Source: Hyposmocoma kahamanoa (lineage: Eukaryota > Arthropoda > Insecta > Lepidoptera > Cosmopterigidae). From it: 64,000 nt of DNA. The stretch covers positions 12,044,080 to 12,108,079 of the forward strand of contig NW_020653945.1 of the NCBI RefSeq assembly GCF_003589595.1, read 5' to 3'. Below, in pieces: positions 53,803 through 64,000 of the stretch; positions within the stretch are counted from its first letter, which is position 1, and the number at the start of each line of letters is the position of its first letter. The notes under the pieces are model-generated. The model did no database searches. It was not told the origin of the DNA and was given only the letters and a program-made list of their open reading frames with translations. A program made the translations under genes and the position numbers.

Positions 53803-55710
53803 GCAGCCGAATCTCGCAGCTGAGATACAGCACTAACATCGCAGCCCTATAAGCGCGACCATCTCCATATCAAAGTGTGAAGTGACGTGCGAATGCAACA
53901 GTTACGTGTGAGTGAGAGACTGCTAAATGCATTAGTAGTTAAGTAGTCTGACTTTATAAAAGACACGTCATTTTGTTGCAGTCCCTAGCTCGATACAGCA
54001 GGCGAGCACTGGATTTTAGAGTGTTAAAATATATTAAGGTATGCAGCTTACAGTAGCTAGTCCCAAACTAGATTCCGACGCCATCTGTCCACTTTTACAA
54101 AGATTCATTGTAAGTTTTTATAATGAAATCTCAGTTTAGTGGAGCAAACTGACTTGGAGCATTTAAATTTATCTACGTATTGAATCCGCAGATGTACAGA
54201 GCATATCATTGTGTATTCATTTTGTAAATATTTTACGGAATTTTGTAGATTAGGTGGATATTATAATGAATATTATGTAATGGAAGCTTTACAAATACTT
54301 CTGCATTTAAACACTTTGAAGTGGATAGTGAAATTGTCATAATAATGAAATTAAATATTATTTAAAAATGTTTAAAACTTGTTATGTGTACTAGCTGATC
54401 GGCAATAATTTTATTAAGAAAAAAGTATAACGATTAGAGGAGAGTTGTAACAATACTTTAAGGATTGACTGTACAGAGATGTAAATATCTAAAATCCTAC
54501 TGGTCTAGGTGCTTAGCTAGTAAATATATTTTGTTGCCATATTAATATTACGTATATTATTATTTATAATATTAATTTTATTAAGTCATAATTTAATGTA
54601 ATACAACATTATGTGATACAGGTTAGGTGTTAAGTTAATGCAGTAGCATTGAATTATTTATATTCGCCTTAGTTATTGTGTTGTATGTACATTAATTTTA
54701 ATTGCAATCATTCGTAGACGAGCATCTACAATTTCCAAGCAAGTAATAAGCACAATGTTGTTGTAATAGATTTACGTCTATAATCTTAAAAAGGGCCTAC
54801 GTTAATGGCCTCTAATGGAAAATTCTCTATTACTCCAGTAAACATCTTTTTTACTTTTTCCGATTTTATAAGACCACGAGATGAAACATTTCACTTTTAA
54901 TAATTTCGTGACGTCGGAGAACATTTCAACTACAGAGTACTGAAAGACCTTATGTAGTTAATATATGATACTAAAAAAAATAATAAATAATATGTAATTC
55001 GTAAATATTAATGGATTTTATTGTAAATTGCTTTAATTGGTAGTGGAGACGCCCTGCACCAGCGCCGCCATGTGATGGTAGGGCGGTGGGGGCATGTAAA
55101 TGTATTGTAGATTATATGAATTGATTCAAATTTGCCACGATCCACACATGAGTCAGGCTATATTCGACACAGACTGTTATATAACGAATGCTAATCTGCA
55201 TGTCTTGTAAATCTACAAGGCCGGAATGTGACAAGTATGAATAGCGGCAAATATGGACCAATTCGACAATTATGTGGGTTGTTGAGCGTGTAGTGAGGAC
55301 CATTGGGAAGATATGTGAATATTTACTTCGAAATCTACTGACACTTTCATGAAATCCTTTCCTTACTTCACAATACTTTCATAAGCAAAAAAGGTTCCAG
55401 GAAAAGGTTAAAAAGAGGCATTTACCTTACTTATAAATGATTTAAAAAAAAATACGTATAATCTGCTTAACCGAATTTACAAGTATAATTTATACAAAGA
55501 AGTACGTACAGTAATCATGTGTATCCTTTCATAATGAAAAATTAATATAATAAAGCCTACGCCTTACATGATATTGTCAGCAGATAGAGACATAATGTAT
55601 TTCTGAAACATGTAAATATTGTTGGAAAGATGAGAGCATATGAGTCGGAGACAATCGCTGTTAAATTTGAGTATATATTATGGAAATAAACTCTGTACTA
55701 TATATAGTTC
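53803..55710 (+). other. dlp: Probable dlp 3' UTR
   Basis: It follows the dlp stop codon with no other gene start. AATAAA-type signals lie at about 54980 (AATAATAAATAA) and at 55685-55690 (GAAATAAACTCTG, followed by a T-rich stretch). TGTAAATA (Pumilio-type sites) occurs at 54223-54230, 54480-54487 and 55611-55618. The exact end is unknown. Confidence 0.4.
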
Positions 55711-58700
55711 ATTAATTTTATTATGTTCTCCTGTGAACCTAAAATATTCATAAGGTTGCGAAAATGTTTTCACTTGTTATATCAGATTATCAAGAACATA
55801 CTGAAGCGCTGATATTATGAAAAGCTATTATAAGCAAAGCTTGGAATATCGGTATTTTCAGGAATAGGTACCACTAAGCTTACAGTAACGGTACTTGAGA
55901 TGCTACGGGTATAAATTTATACCTTTATTTTGAGGAACCGGTACAACTTGAGTTGTGAATACAGTTGATTAGTTTTTTCGCTCAATCGCTTAGTTCTATT
56001 CTCCATTGGTACAGGTATTCAGTTATTGAAATGGAAATATAAATGAAATAAGTCCATTTAATAGATGTGTAGCGAGGTCAACGCGTAGCAGTGCGCAGAA
56101 CGACGGATAAAGATGCCAAATTGTAAGTGTACTGTAAGTGGTATATTTCGACAACTTTCGTGAATATGACAAATGGCTAAAGTAAACAATACTAAGGACC
56201 CAACACTGTGTCGCTAGAGTGTGAGAGCACTGTCTCTAGTGCCGAAGTTACAAAGTAGCAGAATTAGGGCCGACAAGTCTTAAATGCTTGAATGATGCCG
56301 TTGAGTGCCAAATAGCGACGCAAAGAAAGAAAGTATTGATCATACAAAATATATGGGGAGCAATGGAGATAAATGTAGTACTCATATTGTAGTTGTTATC
56401 CATGTATTTTTGGTAACAGTTGCGAGCTCTGATTGTAAAGTATGATCTATCTCCTATCTTTACTCGTCTTGCGTAGCATGGTCGGGTTCTGCCGGCGTCG
56501 TTCCGACATTTCAGGAGTCATTCGTCGGGGGCTTTTGATCCTGTAGGTAAAATAATAGACATATCATTATATATTCCTGACGCCGCAGCCTGTTTTTCAG
56601 CTGGATCAGAACTACATATTTTCGAACTTTATTAAAAATCCGTTGTGTTGATTTTTGACGTGTACAATTGATCCCTAATAGTAGTTCTCCGTAATTCCCG
56701 TTCCCTGTATATATTATAACTATCAAAATATTGGGGCTGAAATTAAGTATTTAGGTTTCAGGTTTATATGGCGGCCATCTTATTTGAATTTCGAACATCT
56801 TTTACTTATGTTGCCGCATGGTATAATTTCTGATATTTTTCCCGTGAATTTGGGACTAATAACACAGGCCTGCGAACGAATACAATGTTTTAATATTGTT
56901 TTATTTCCGTGACGAGAAGTTTTTTCACTTTACATTATTATCAGTTAGTTAGAAGACGAACTTGAAAGTCAAGATGAATACATGGTCTATGCTTGAGTAA
57001 ATAAATAAATACATTGTTTAAAAAAAAGATGCATTGTTAAAGTTGTATTTGGAACTTGTCATTACTTGCATTCACAAGTTGTCAGAGGCATCTGCGTGCA
57101 AAAAGTAAAAAAGTAGGTCACGAAAAATTAATGAATTCGCAACGTCCTCGTACCTTAAATTATTAGTATGGGTATTTTTGGCCGTAATTAATCCAACTAC
57201 CATAAATACGATTTACTTCTAAACGTTTCCTTAAAACCAATTTGTGAACTGTAATGTTATTATAAAAATTGACGCTACGCACCTTATTACTAAATACAAT
57301 ATAAAGTTCAAAGATATACGAGTGTCGTCTGTATATAATAATATTTTTACCGTTTACCGCTATGTAACTACAAAAGATACAAAAAATACTTTCAAATATC
57401 GAAATAAATTTCTTCTTCTGTAACTGAAAATGTATTAAGGCTACGTTTAACAAACATTATCGTGTCAAACTCTACGTCAGAGAACACTAAGCTGACACGT
57501 AGCTCCAGACTTTCAGTATATTTAGACGAAACGTTACACTCTATTCCCGCAAGAGAGGTAACGTGGCCTCCTTTCAGGATATTTTATTCATACCGTGCTA
57601 CAAACTGGAAGCCTCGGCGGCTTGACACATGGATATTTGTCAGCCTGTTTAAAAAGTAAGAATGTACTTTTAGCATGATGTATATAATATGAAGTTTTAA
57701 GAAACTTTTGAATAATATTTGCTCTTTGCACAATGGTAGGTTTTTAGAACACAAATCTAAGTTCCGTTGTCGCAGTTTATTATAAACGACGGTGCTGAAT
57801 ACGTCCTATTAGTAAGATGTAGTTCTATGACGTGAAGTCGGTTGAAATCATCAACTACAAGTTTAACGATGGATCATCTGTTAGGGGGATTTCCATAACG
57901 TTTTTCTCTCGTAAATACTTTGTTGTTTTTTATTATTACACGTATGTGTTTCAAAATGATTTCAAACTATATGTTCCAACTGTTTTCCAGTGGCAGTTTC
58001 TTTTTATTCGGTCTAACAATTGTCTCGACAGCAAGGTGATGCCGTTGATGTCTTTAGTACCGACAACAAACGGAAGTCGTCAGTTTAAATGTGCTATGCA
58101 TTTGCAAACATTTTTGGAGGTTGTTTATTAAATTTACAAGACTCCAAAATATACGTAAATATCGATGTAATTATTAGAATCATTGAGTAAGTTTATTTAT
58201 TTATGCAAATATTCTCAAAACCATAACTCAAGTGGGTACCGGGCGAGAGGCCAGGTTACAACTGGTATAACTATTAAGAAAAAATCCACGTCACTTAGTT
58301 AAGTCATAATAGACGTATTTTTGAAAATGTTCAAAATCGACACCCTACATCATGTTAAAACTGTACTGTTGTTACAAATTTGCCAATTTCGCAGTGCGCA
58401 AAGTTTTCAAAGCCATAATATTTCAATTACGAATATGCGTACGTGTAGTATAAAGACAAAACTATTTTCATATCAGTCGCAGTCGTCCTTTTAATTTGAC
58501 ATACAGCGTACTTAAATAATAATATACTGAGTTTCTTGGCTAGTATTGGTACGTATGTTTTCCAATAAATATCCAATTCCTAAGACTGCCAACAAACTCG
58601 TGTCAAAAAAAGTCGTGATCAACTGCTTGCAGTCGTCACTACAACTGCGTGCAGTCGAGAGTTCAAATGCAAGCGTCGACTGCAGTCAATGTGAACGATT

Positions 58701-58902
58701 GTTAGAGAATCAAAAGTAGTTAGAGAATACATATGGCGCACTATAAGTTTCCGGAACTGGCCACTTACATAAACAATATTTGAAAAGTAATTACAACATT
58801 TGAAAATGGAACTCTTTGGCTTTAGAATACAGTTTGTTTCATCTGACTGTCACTTGTTTTTACATTGTGGCGTCATTTTAGAAACTAGTTGTCTCCGTCA
58901 CC
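55711..58902. other. Intergenic AT-rich interval
   Basis: No gene recognised. ORFs at 57163-57453 (-) and 57832-58131 (+) have biased composition and no recognised motifs. A family C scrap lies at 58612-58690. Confidence 0.5.
58612..58690. repeat. Foldback-type repeat family C, copy 3
   Basis: AGTCGTGATCAACTGCTTGC, AACTGCGTGCAGTCGAGAG and GCGTCGACTGCAGTC resemble the CTGCATGCAGTCGA core of copies 1 and 2. Confidence 0.45.
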
Positions 58903-59523
58903 ATGGATTTAGCTCGTGAATATTTTCGTAGTATGATTTTCTACGACAATAAGTGTAATTTAACAGCTCAGCTGAGCTTCGCTCGGCTTCAAACTTTTGA
59001 CGATGAAGCACCATGCAAAACGACTGTTTATAGCTAGTTTGCAGAATGGAAACGCGGTCGTGTGAATCTCAGTGATGAATTTCGTGATGGTCGCCCGTTC
59101 ACTGCCGTGAACAACAAAAACATCGATGCTGTGCGCTGTATGATCAAAACAGACAGCCATGTGACATACCTTGAGATTCGACCATCTTCAAGTATAGACA
59201 TGAGTCAAATACAATCAATAGTACACAAACATTTGGGTGTGAAAAAGCTGTGCTCTTGGTGGATCCCACACAATTTGACTGAGTCTCAAAAAACGGATCG
59301 CGTCACTTGGTGCAATGCCATGCTTACCAGATACAACGAAGGGGCGTCAAATTTGGCGTGGGACATAGTAACAGGTGACGAAACATGGATTTATAGTTAC
59401 GATCCCAAAACAAACCAGCAATCGAGCGTATGGGTCTTTCGAGATGAGCCGAAACAAACCAAATACTGTTCAGGGGTGCTACCGTATATGAAAAAAAACC
59501 GAATTATCTATATAGATAATTAA
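58903..59523 (+). pseudogene. Decayed mariner transposase, C-terminal catalytic half lost
   Basis: The reading frame starts MDLAREYFRSMIFYDNKCNL at 58903, is broken by TAG at 59035-59037 (in the position of FAEWKRG), and continues in the same frame to a stop at about 59521. Visible: the helix-turn-helix region, DEFRDGRPFTAVNNKNID (the GRP-S linker), WIPHNLTESQKTDRVTWCNA and VTGDETWIYSYDPKTNQQS with the first catalytic Asp (about 59377). The second and third Asp (HDN and PD-x2-P-x-D) are absent; after WVFRDEPKQTK the sequence diverges, so the 3' half is deleted. It is a different subfamily from the mariner at 30959. No clear terminal repeats were found. Confidence 0.85.
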
Positions 59524-62389
59524 AATAAACTAAATTACATAATTGTATTCTTTCCTTGTGATTATTTGTGTTAAGTTAATATAAAAATGTGTTTTCAATT
59601 ATTTTTTGTGGTGGTGGGCGTTGAAATTTTTTTACCATGCCCTAGTGGGAGGTGAGCCAAAAACTTTGGAAATCTACGGTATAAAGAAGGCAAGTATATT
59701 GACGTGACTCATGGCGCTGAATCGTAACGATGACGGTGCGTGGTAGACACAAAGGTCCAATAAAATGAGACAATAAATTCAAAGTATTAGGCGACCATTT
59801 TCCGTCATATTAGCTCGCCGACCTCGAACCGAAGGATATATGCGAGGCAACATTTGTTTAGAGGATCCCCATTAATATTTAATTTTTTCAGGACTGGTAA
59901 AATAAAAGACCTTACAAAGCCGTCTAATATATTTATAGTTTAAAATAAGAAGTTCACCAAATTTCTATTTTTCGGAAAATATTATGTAATTGTTATTTGA
60001 CGAGGAACGTCAAATAACAATTTCGTTTTCAGTGAATGATTGTGTGGGTGAAATATTTACATAAAAATAATGTGTATTTTAATGTCGGCATATCAATTGT
60101 TGTCCTAAAAATCGATAATGAAGTATCATTAATAAAGTTGCAACGAATATACGGTTACTATTCCGTATTCCGGCCGAATACAGAACATTTAAAAACAGAT
60201 TGATGAAATAAGAAAAACGCAGAAAATTAATCAATGTATTTTCTTATTTCTTTATTCGTTACATACACTAAGTTCGCGAAAGCGCAATTGTTAACTTATT
60301 TATCTAAAATATCAAAGAAAATGTAACAAAACAAAATCATTTTTTTACGAGATGAAATGAAATCTACCACCTACTTACTATATAGTTACCCACAACTAAA
60401 TAAACGGTACTAAAATCAGTACTTATTGTTTGCAAAACAAAATAACATTTAGATTTTGAAGTTTAATGTAAAAAGTCAAAGTGAAGTAAACAATTACTTT
60501 CCTCATTGAGTTACACATTGAAATTATGAACTTGAAAATTAAAGTACCCTTTTTGCAAAATATTTATCATAACTTTAGACTGTGAGTATACTAAGTACAA
60601 GCGGTACTTTTCGTGCCAATTTTAGTTCGTGCGTTAATCAGGCCGAGTAGTTTTGCTCAATAGTCGGCTATTCGGCCACGCTCCTGGTCAAATAATCGGT
60701 ATTCGGCTAGACGCCGAATATACTATTCTTTCCAACACTTATTCTACACTCTTGGTAGCAAATTGGAAGTTTTAACCGCAATAAATTGGACTGGACGACA
60801 GAGTTGAATATTTTGAGATGATGAATAATTTTATTATCGCAAAGAAATTAAAGATTTCATTGTACAGTTTTCCTGATCCGTGTTGTAAATTATCTTTTCT
60901 TGCTTTCTGGTTACAAACTGATACCAGCCACTTTGTTCTGGTCGCCATATTTGAACCCATCTTTAATCAAGAAATTTAATCATAGTTGCAGCGGCAGTTA
61001 TCGACGACCAATGTTGCGATCACATTGCGCCTTACTGACTTTTGTTCAACCGCCATGTTCAACCTAGTTCAGGGTATAAATGAACTATGCCACTGCCGTT
61101 CAAATTGAGATGTAAATATACAAAAGAAACCATGTAGAGGAGAGTACACACTCGACACTATCAAAACATTAATTAATTTTGACAGAAATATGAATGAACG
61201 AATTAAGTTTTTTATTCATCATATTTTTTGCTCATCTACGTATGTAGCTGCTTTTTTTCTATATCTATAGCTGCCAGACCCAAGTAGAAAGATGTAAAGT
61301 ATCTCGACGAACTCGTTAAATTAAAAACGATTTATAGTTGACTGTAATAAATTGGATATAGGTTACCGGTTTACAGGATTAGTGCCATTAATCGCTAAAC
61401 GGTGGTTTCTTATGAAAGTACAATAATTCAAAAGGGAACGTCCTTTTTGACCTTTGTTAGTTCGTACATAAATTCATTAAATATTTGGTAGGGATGAAAT
61501 AACATGTATGTGGTGTTAGTTGATTGTTTCAAAATAGAACCCCCGTCTCACATAGTGTACCCTTGACGAGCGTTTAGTTATTGCTTCGAAAATTACATTA
61601 AATTAAGTTAGAAAAATTTGTTTGGTCTGGGCTACGTACCTTTCTACTATAATGGGTGGAAACGAATAGCACTCCATTTTACTAACAGAAAAAACATTTT
61701 ATTCAATTTATTTCAAAGATTATCTTTTGAAATTATTACTTGTAATTATTCATAGCAGTGTATCAAAACCATATATATACCTACCTATTTTTGTTTTTAC
61801 TCATTTCTCACAAAATACCTCCGTTGTTGCAAAACTTCTATAATGCTGGAATCAGATAAATAAACACAGTAATCATAAAGCGGTATGCATTCCAGCAGTA
61901 GTGTGGCAAGAGGTCGGGTCGCAGTGTCGGGTCGTGTCGCCTTCGTGACTTCACCAGAGCACCTAGCAGATCAAAACATTGATCAAAGTAGTATATATAC
62001 ATATTTTTCTTTTATATATAGCAAATAAATTTATTACAACCTCAAATAACAAGAGGAATATAAATATTGCAAAAAACTCTACAATATAAATTATAGTGTT
62101 AATAAAAAAAACTTCTTCCTATTTAAGAGGCTTTTGATGATAAGATGATGCATGGTGGAGTAACTTTGAGTTCCTGGTACGATACGATATGAACTTTTCC
62201 CTTATTGGATCTTCCTTTGTACGAGTATATTGACGCTAAGAATACAGTTGTATCTTGTCAAATTACCCCGCAGCTGTATTATAGGCATTCCTTTTCAAAC
62301 GTTCATAAAAGTGCAATATTTTTTCTACTTGTTACTAGTTTTAGTATTAGTACTCGTACTTTACCTTTACTGTACAAGTAGGCTCAATA
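59524..62389. other. Intergenic interval without recognised genes
   Basis: AT-rich noncoding DNA; a 15-bp hairpin at 59988-60022. No gene supported. Confidence 0.5.
59988..60022. repeat. Perfect 15-bp inverted repeat
   Basis: AATTGTTATTTGACG at 59988-60002 and its complement at 60008-60022, loop AGGAA. Confidence 0.75.
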
Positions 62390-62672
62390 CCCTGCATTCC
62401 CTACACGCAAAACGACGGACGGCTACCGGACACCCACGTTGCGTCACACGTCGAAGTACATACGTGTAAATAAATAGTGTTATATGTATATTATCATGTT
62501 ATATTGTATTTATGATTAGTCCGTAAGGTATTTATTTAATATTTCTGTTATTGTTTTATTATATTATTGTTATTTTATATGTATGTTAGTCTGTAAGGTA
62601 TGTATCTATGGGTCCTAGTTGCCCGAAATAAATATATAAATAAAATAAATAAAATAAAAATAAAAAAATAAA
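62390..62672 (+). repeat. LINE 3' UTR and A-rich tail
   Basis: TATGTTAGTCTGTAAGGTAT, GGTCCTAGTTGCCCG and AAATAAATATATAAATAAA end in an (AAATA)n tail. The same end appears on the - strand at 19175-19262, so both are 3' ends of one LINE family. GTCCGTAAGGTATTTATTT at about 62519 is an internal near-repeat. Confidence 0.6.
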
Positions 62673-63400
62673 AACAGGCGCCACGGCGTCGAGTTGCGGA
62701 TACCAGCGCCAAACCACATTCAACTAAATATACATAACACAGCAATTAAAATACCTTATACAATTTACATACAAAAAAGCAACGTAGCTTTGAAACTTGT
62801 GGCAGAGCATTTGGTGGTTGATGTTGCACGTTTCCGTAGGTTTACCCTTGGCACCCTACAAGTGACCCCTGGGTGGTGCTAAAGAGCAACAACTACTGGT
62901 GGTAGGCTTCGGCCGTAGCTAGTCACCAACCACCCTTCCGGCGCAGTCGAGTCGCCAAATGGTTGTCACCGTGTTCCGACTTGTGTTCGGGAGTTGCCAT
63001 TAGGAGGTCGGATCTGAACAGTTGCATTGTGTCTGACGACGAGTTTCAGCTGCTTATACTGCCACACTGAACACTCGGTTCTGGAGGCTAGCGGGATCCG
63101 AATCACTGTGCACCGCTGGCCGACCGTGGGAAGTTGGGTGCCCAAGTAGAGGGAAAGCCACCCGTAAAAGGCTGCCCCGCCACCCAACGAAAAATCCCGG
63201 AATGCTCCACCTTGGCGGTTGGCGACCGGAGGGGATTCGGGCGTCCCCGCGGTCTCCAAACCGATTGTACCCTTGTGTGGCAGTGTGAGCTTTTGCTGCT
63301 TGGTTGAACACGACGCAATGCCTCGTTCAACTGCCTTCCTCCTGCCTATTCACTTCCCTAAAACAATGAGATGAAAAACAGAAACGGTAATAAGTTTACA
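62673..63400 (+). mobile_element. Degraded Jockey-like LINE, 5' untranslated/ORF1 region
   Basis: GC-richer block following the A-rich tail. ACTGGTGGTAGGCTTCGGCC and TAGTCACCAACCACC at about 62895-62935 are a repeat segment I recognise from lepidopteran LINEs. No intact ORF1. It leads into the endonuclease scrap at 63410. Confidence 0.45.
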
Positions 63401-63409
63401 CTGCGATTG

Positions 63410-63531
63410 CACGTCCTCCCACTAAAAGTGCACCTCTCTAACATCCGACGTCTGCACTCAAATCTCGATTCGCTCCACCATCATCTTGAAACCGATAAAC
63501 CGCAGCTGCTGTTCCTCACCGAGACGCTGTA
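63410..63531 (+). pseudogene. LINE endonuclease (EEP) N-terminal fragment
   Basis: The short frame VHLSNIRRLHSNLDSVHHHL, ETDKPQLLFLTETL, then TAG at about 63529. N-IRRLHSNLDS and LLFLTET correspond to the first two motifs of the apurinic-type endonuclease of Jockey-group LINEs (Asn, and the Mg-binding Glu of TET). The remainder of the domain is absent or scrambled. The partner RT linker begins at about 63600. Confidence 0.6.
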
Positions 63532-63599
63532 GTCGAGGTCTTGCGTTTGGGTATGGAGTGTTACATATCATACTCCGATGTACCCAATGGACACGAAAC

Positions 63600-63911
63600 T
63601 CGTCCATGGTTTAACGCTCACTGCAGTCGTGCTGAAGCACAAAAGCAAAAGCTCGACTGCGCAAAGCTCCGAGTACTTGGAATCTGAAGAAAGCTTTTAA
63701 TATAGCCGCCAAGAAGAGCAAAAGTGTGTTACGTAGGGCCAAGTTCGACCACGTGCGCCACATAGGGGCCAAGCTTGCCTCTTATCCAGCAGGTAGCAAA
63801 TCCTTTTGGTCCCTGGCCAAAGCGGTAAAAATTAATTTTTGTAACCCATCTTTGCCGCCTCTGCTGAGGCAGGCGAATATGAATATGGCCAACGGCTATA
63901 GAGTGGAATAA
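63600..63911 (+). pseudogene. LINE ORF2 linker between endonuclease and RT
   Basis: PWFNAHCSRAEAQKQ at about 63610, then in another frame NIAAKKSKSVLRRAKFDHVR and LASYPAGSKSFWSLAKAVKI, NFCNPSLPPLLRQ. This is the linker of Jockey-like lepidopteran LINEs (PWF-x2-C, F-x-SLAKAV...PSLPPL). Frame switches, and a stop at about 63909, mean it is a relic. Reverse transcriptase does not follow within the window. Confidence 0.6.
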
Positions 63912-64000
63912 ACGGGGGAAAAAGGGGATGAAAGTTTGTACATATATACCATATATGCATAAGCTCACGCCCTAGTGCCACAGGAGGTGTAGGCAGAGAC
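63912..64000 (+). repeat. Dispersed repeat end at the window edge
   Basis: CATAAGCTCACGCCCTAGTG and CCACAGGAGGTGTAGGCAGA resemble a dispersed repeat segment common in lepidopteran genomes. It is cut by the window end. Confidence 0.4.

Noticed and set aside
57832..58131. 99-residue plus-strand ORF downstream of dlp
   Set aside because: Aromatic-rich and motif-free, with no splice-site or homology support.
1..64000. CRISPR array, bacterial operon or phage-type system
   Set aside because: Spliced introns, SINEs, LINEs and mariner elements show that this is eukaryotic nuclear DNA. No regularly spaced direct-repeat array is present.

Overview
This window looks like draft nuclear DNA from a lepidopteran insect. 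It is AT-rich, has large introns and is crowded with retroposon and MITE fragments. Several of these have a familiar lepidopteran look: LINE 3' tails ending in GATGATGAT, tRNA-derived SINEs, and mariner and Harbinger relatives. Two runs of exactly 100 N (20393-20492 and 31072-31171) are scaffold gaps.

The only host gene I can support is a glypican of the GPC4/6 (dally-like, dlp) class on the + strand. Eight exons lie at 28006-28149, 36809-37152, 37482-37693, 40018-40186, 51877-52124, 52207-52330, 53335-53506 and 53657-53802. Every junction has GT/AG ends and matching phase, giving 518 codons plus stop. The visible protein has 13 of the 14 glypican cysteines, the central Cys-rich signature, an acidic Ser-Gly cluster for heparan sulfate attachment and a GPI-anchor signal. 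The exon with the signal peptide and first cysteine is upstream and was not found.

Layout. 1-390: small inverted-repeat element. 485-2882: 5'-truncated, frameshifted LINE (reverse transcriptase plus RNase H) on the - strand, bounded by a 16-bp target duplication. 2.9-28 kb: noncoding DNA (possibly dlp intron 1 or upstream DNA) with repeat family A, tRNA-derived SINEs, a 97-bp inverted-repeat MITE nested in family A, an unusual element with six alternating GGGGAATGGGAGCC-like motifs, a Harbinger-like MADF remnant and an ORF1-only LINE. 28-53.8 kb: the dlp exons. Their introns carry a structurally complete mariner with one frameshift (30959-32329), more family A and SINE copies, two clear MITEs and a non-LTR reverse transcriptase scrap. 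53.8-55.7 kb: probable dlp 3' UTR. 55.7-64 kb: intergenic DNA with a decayed second mariner (58903-59523) and the 5' half of a degraded LINE at the right edge.

The best second looks are: a 54-bp LINE-tail insertion with a perfect 14-bp target duplication just inside the dlp donor at 28150; a last dlp intron of 150 nt that is open in frame and would encode a hydrophobic segment; the six-motif element at 5990-6470; and the gap at 20393-20492, flanked by an identical 33-bp sequence, which suggests the contigs overlap. I saw no convincing new multi-gene system.
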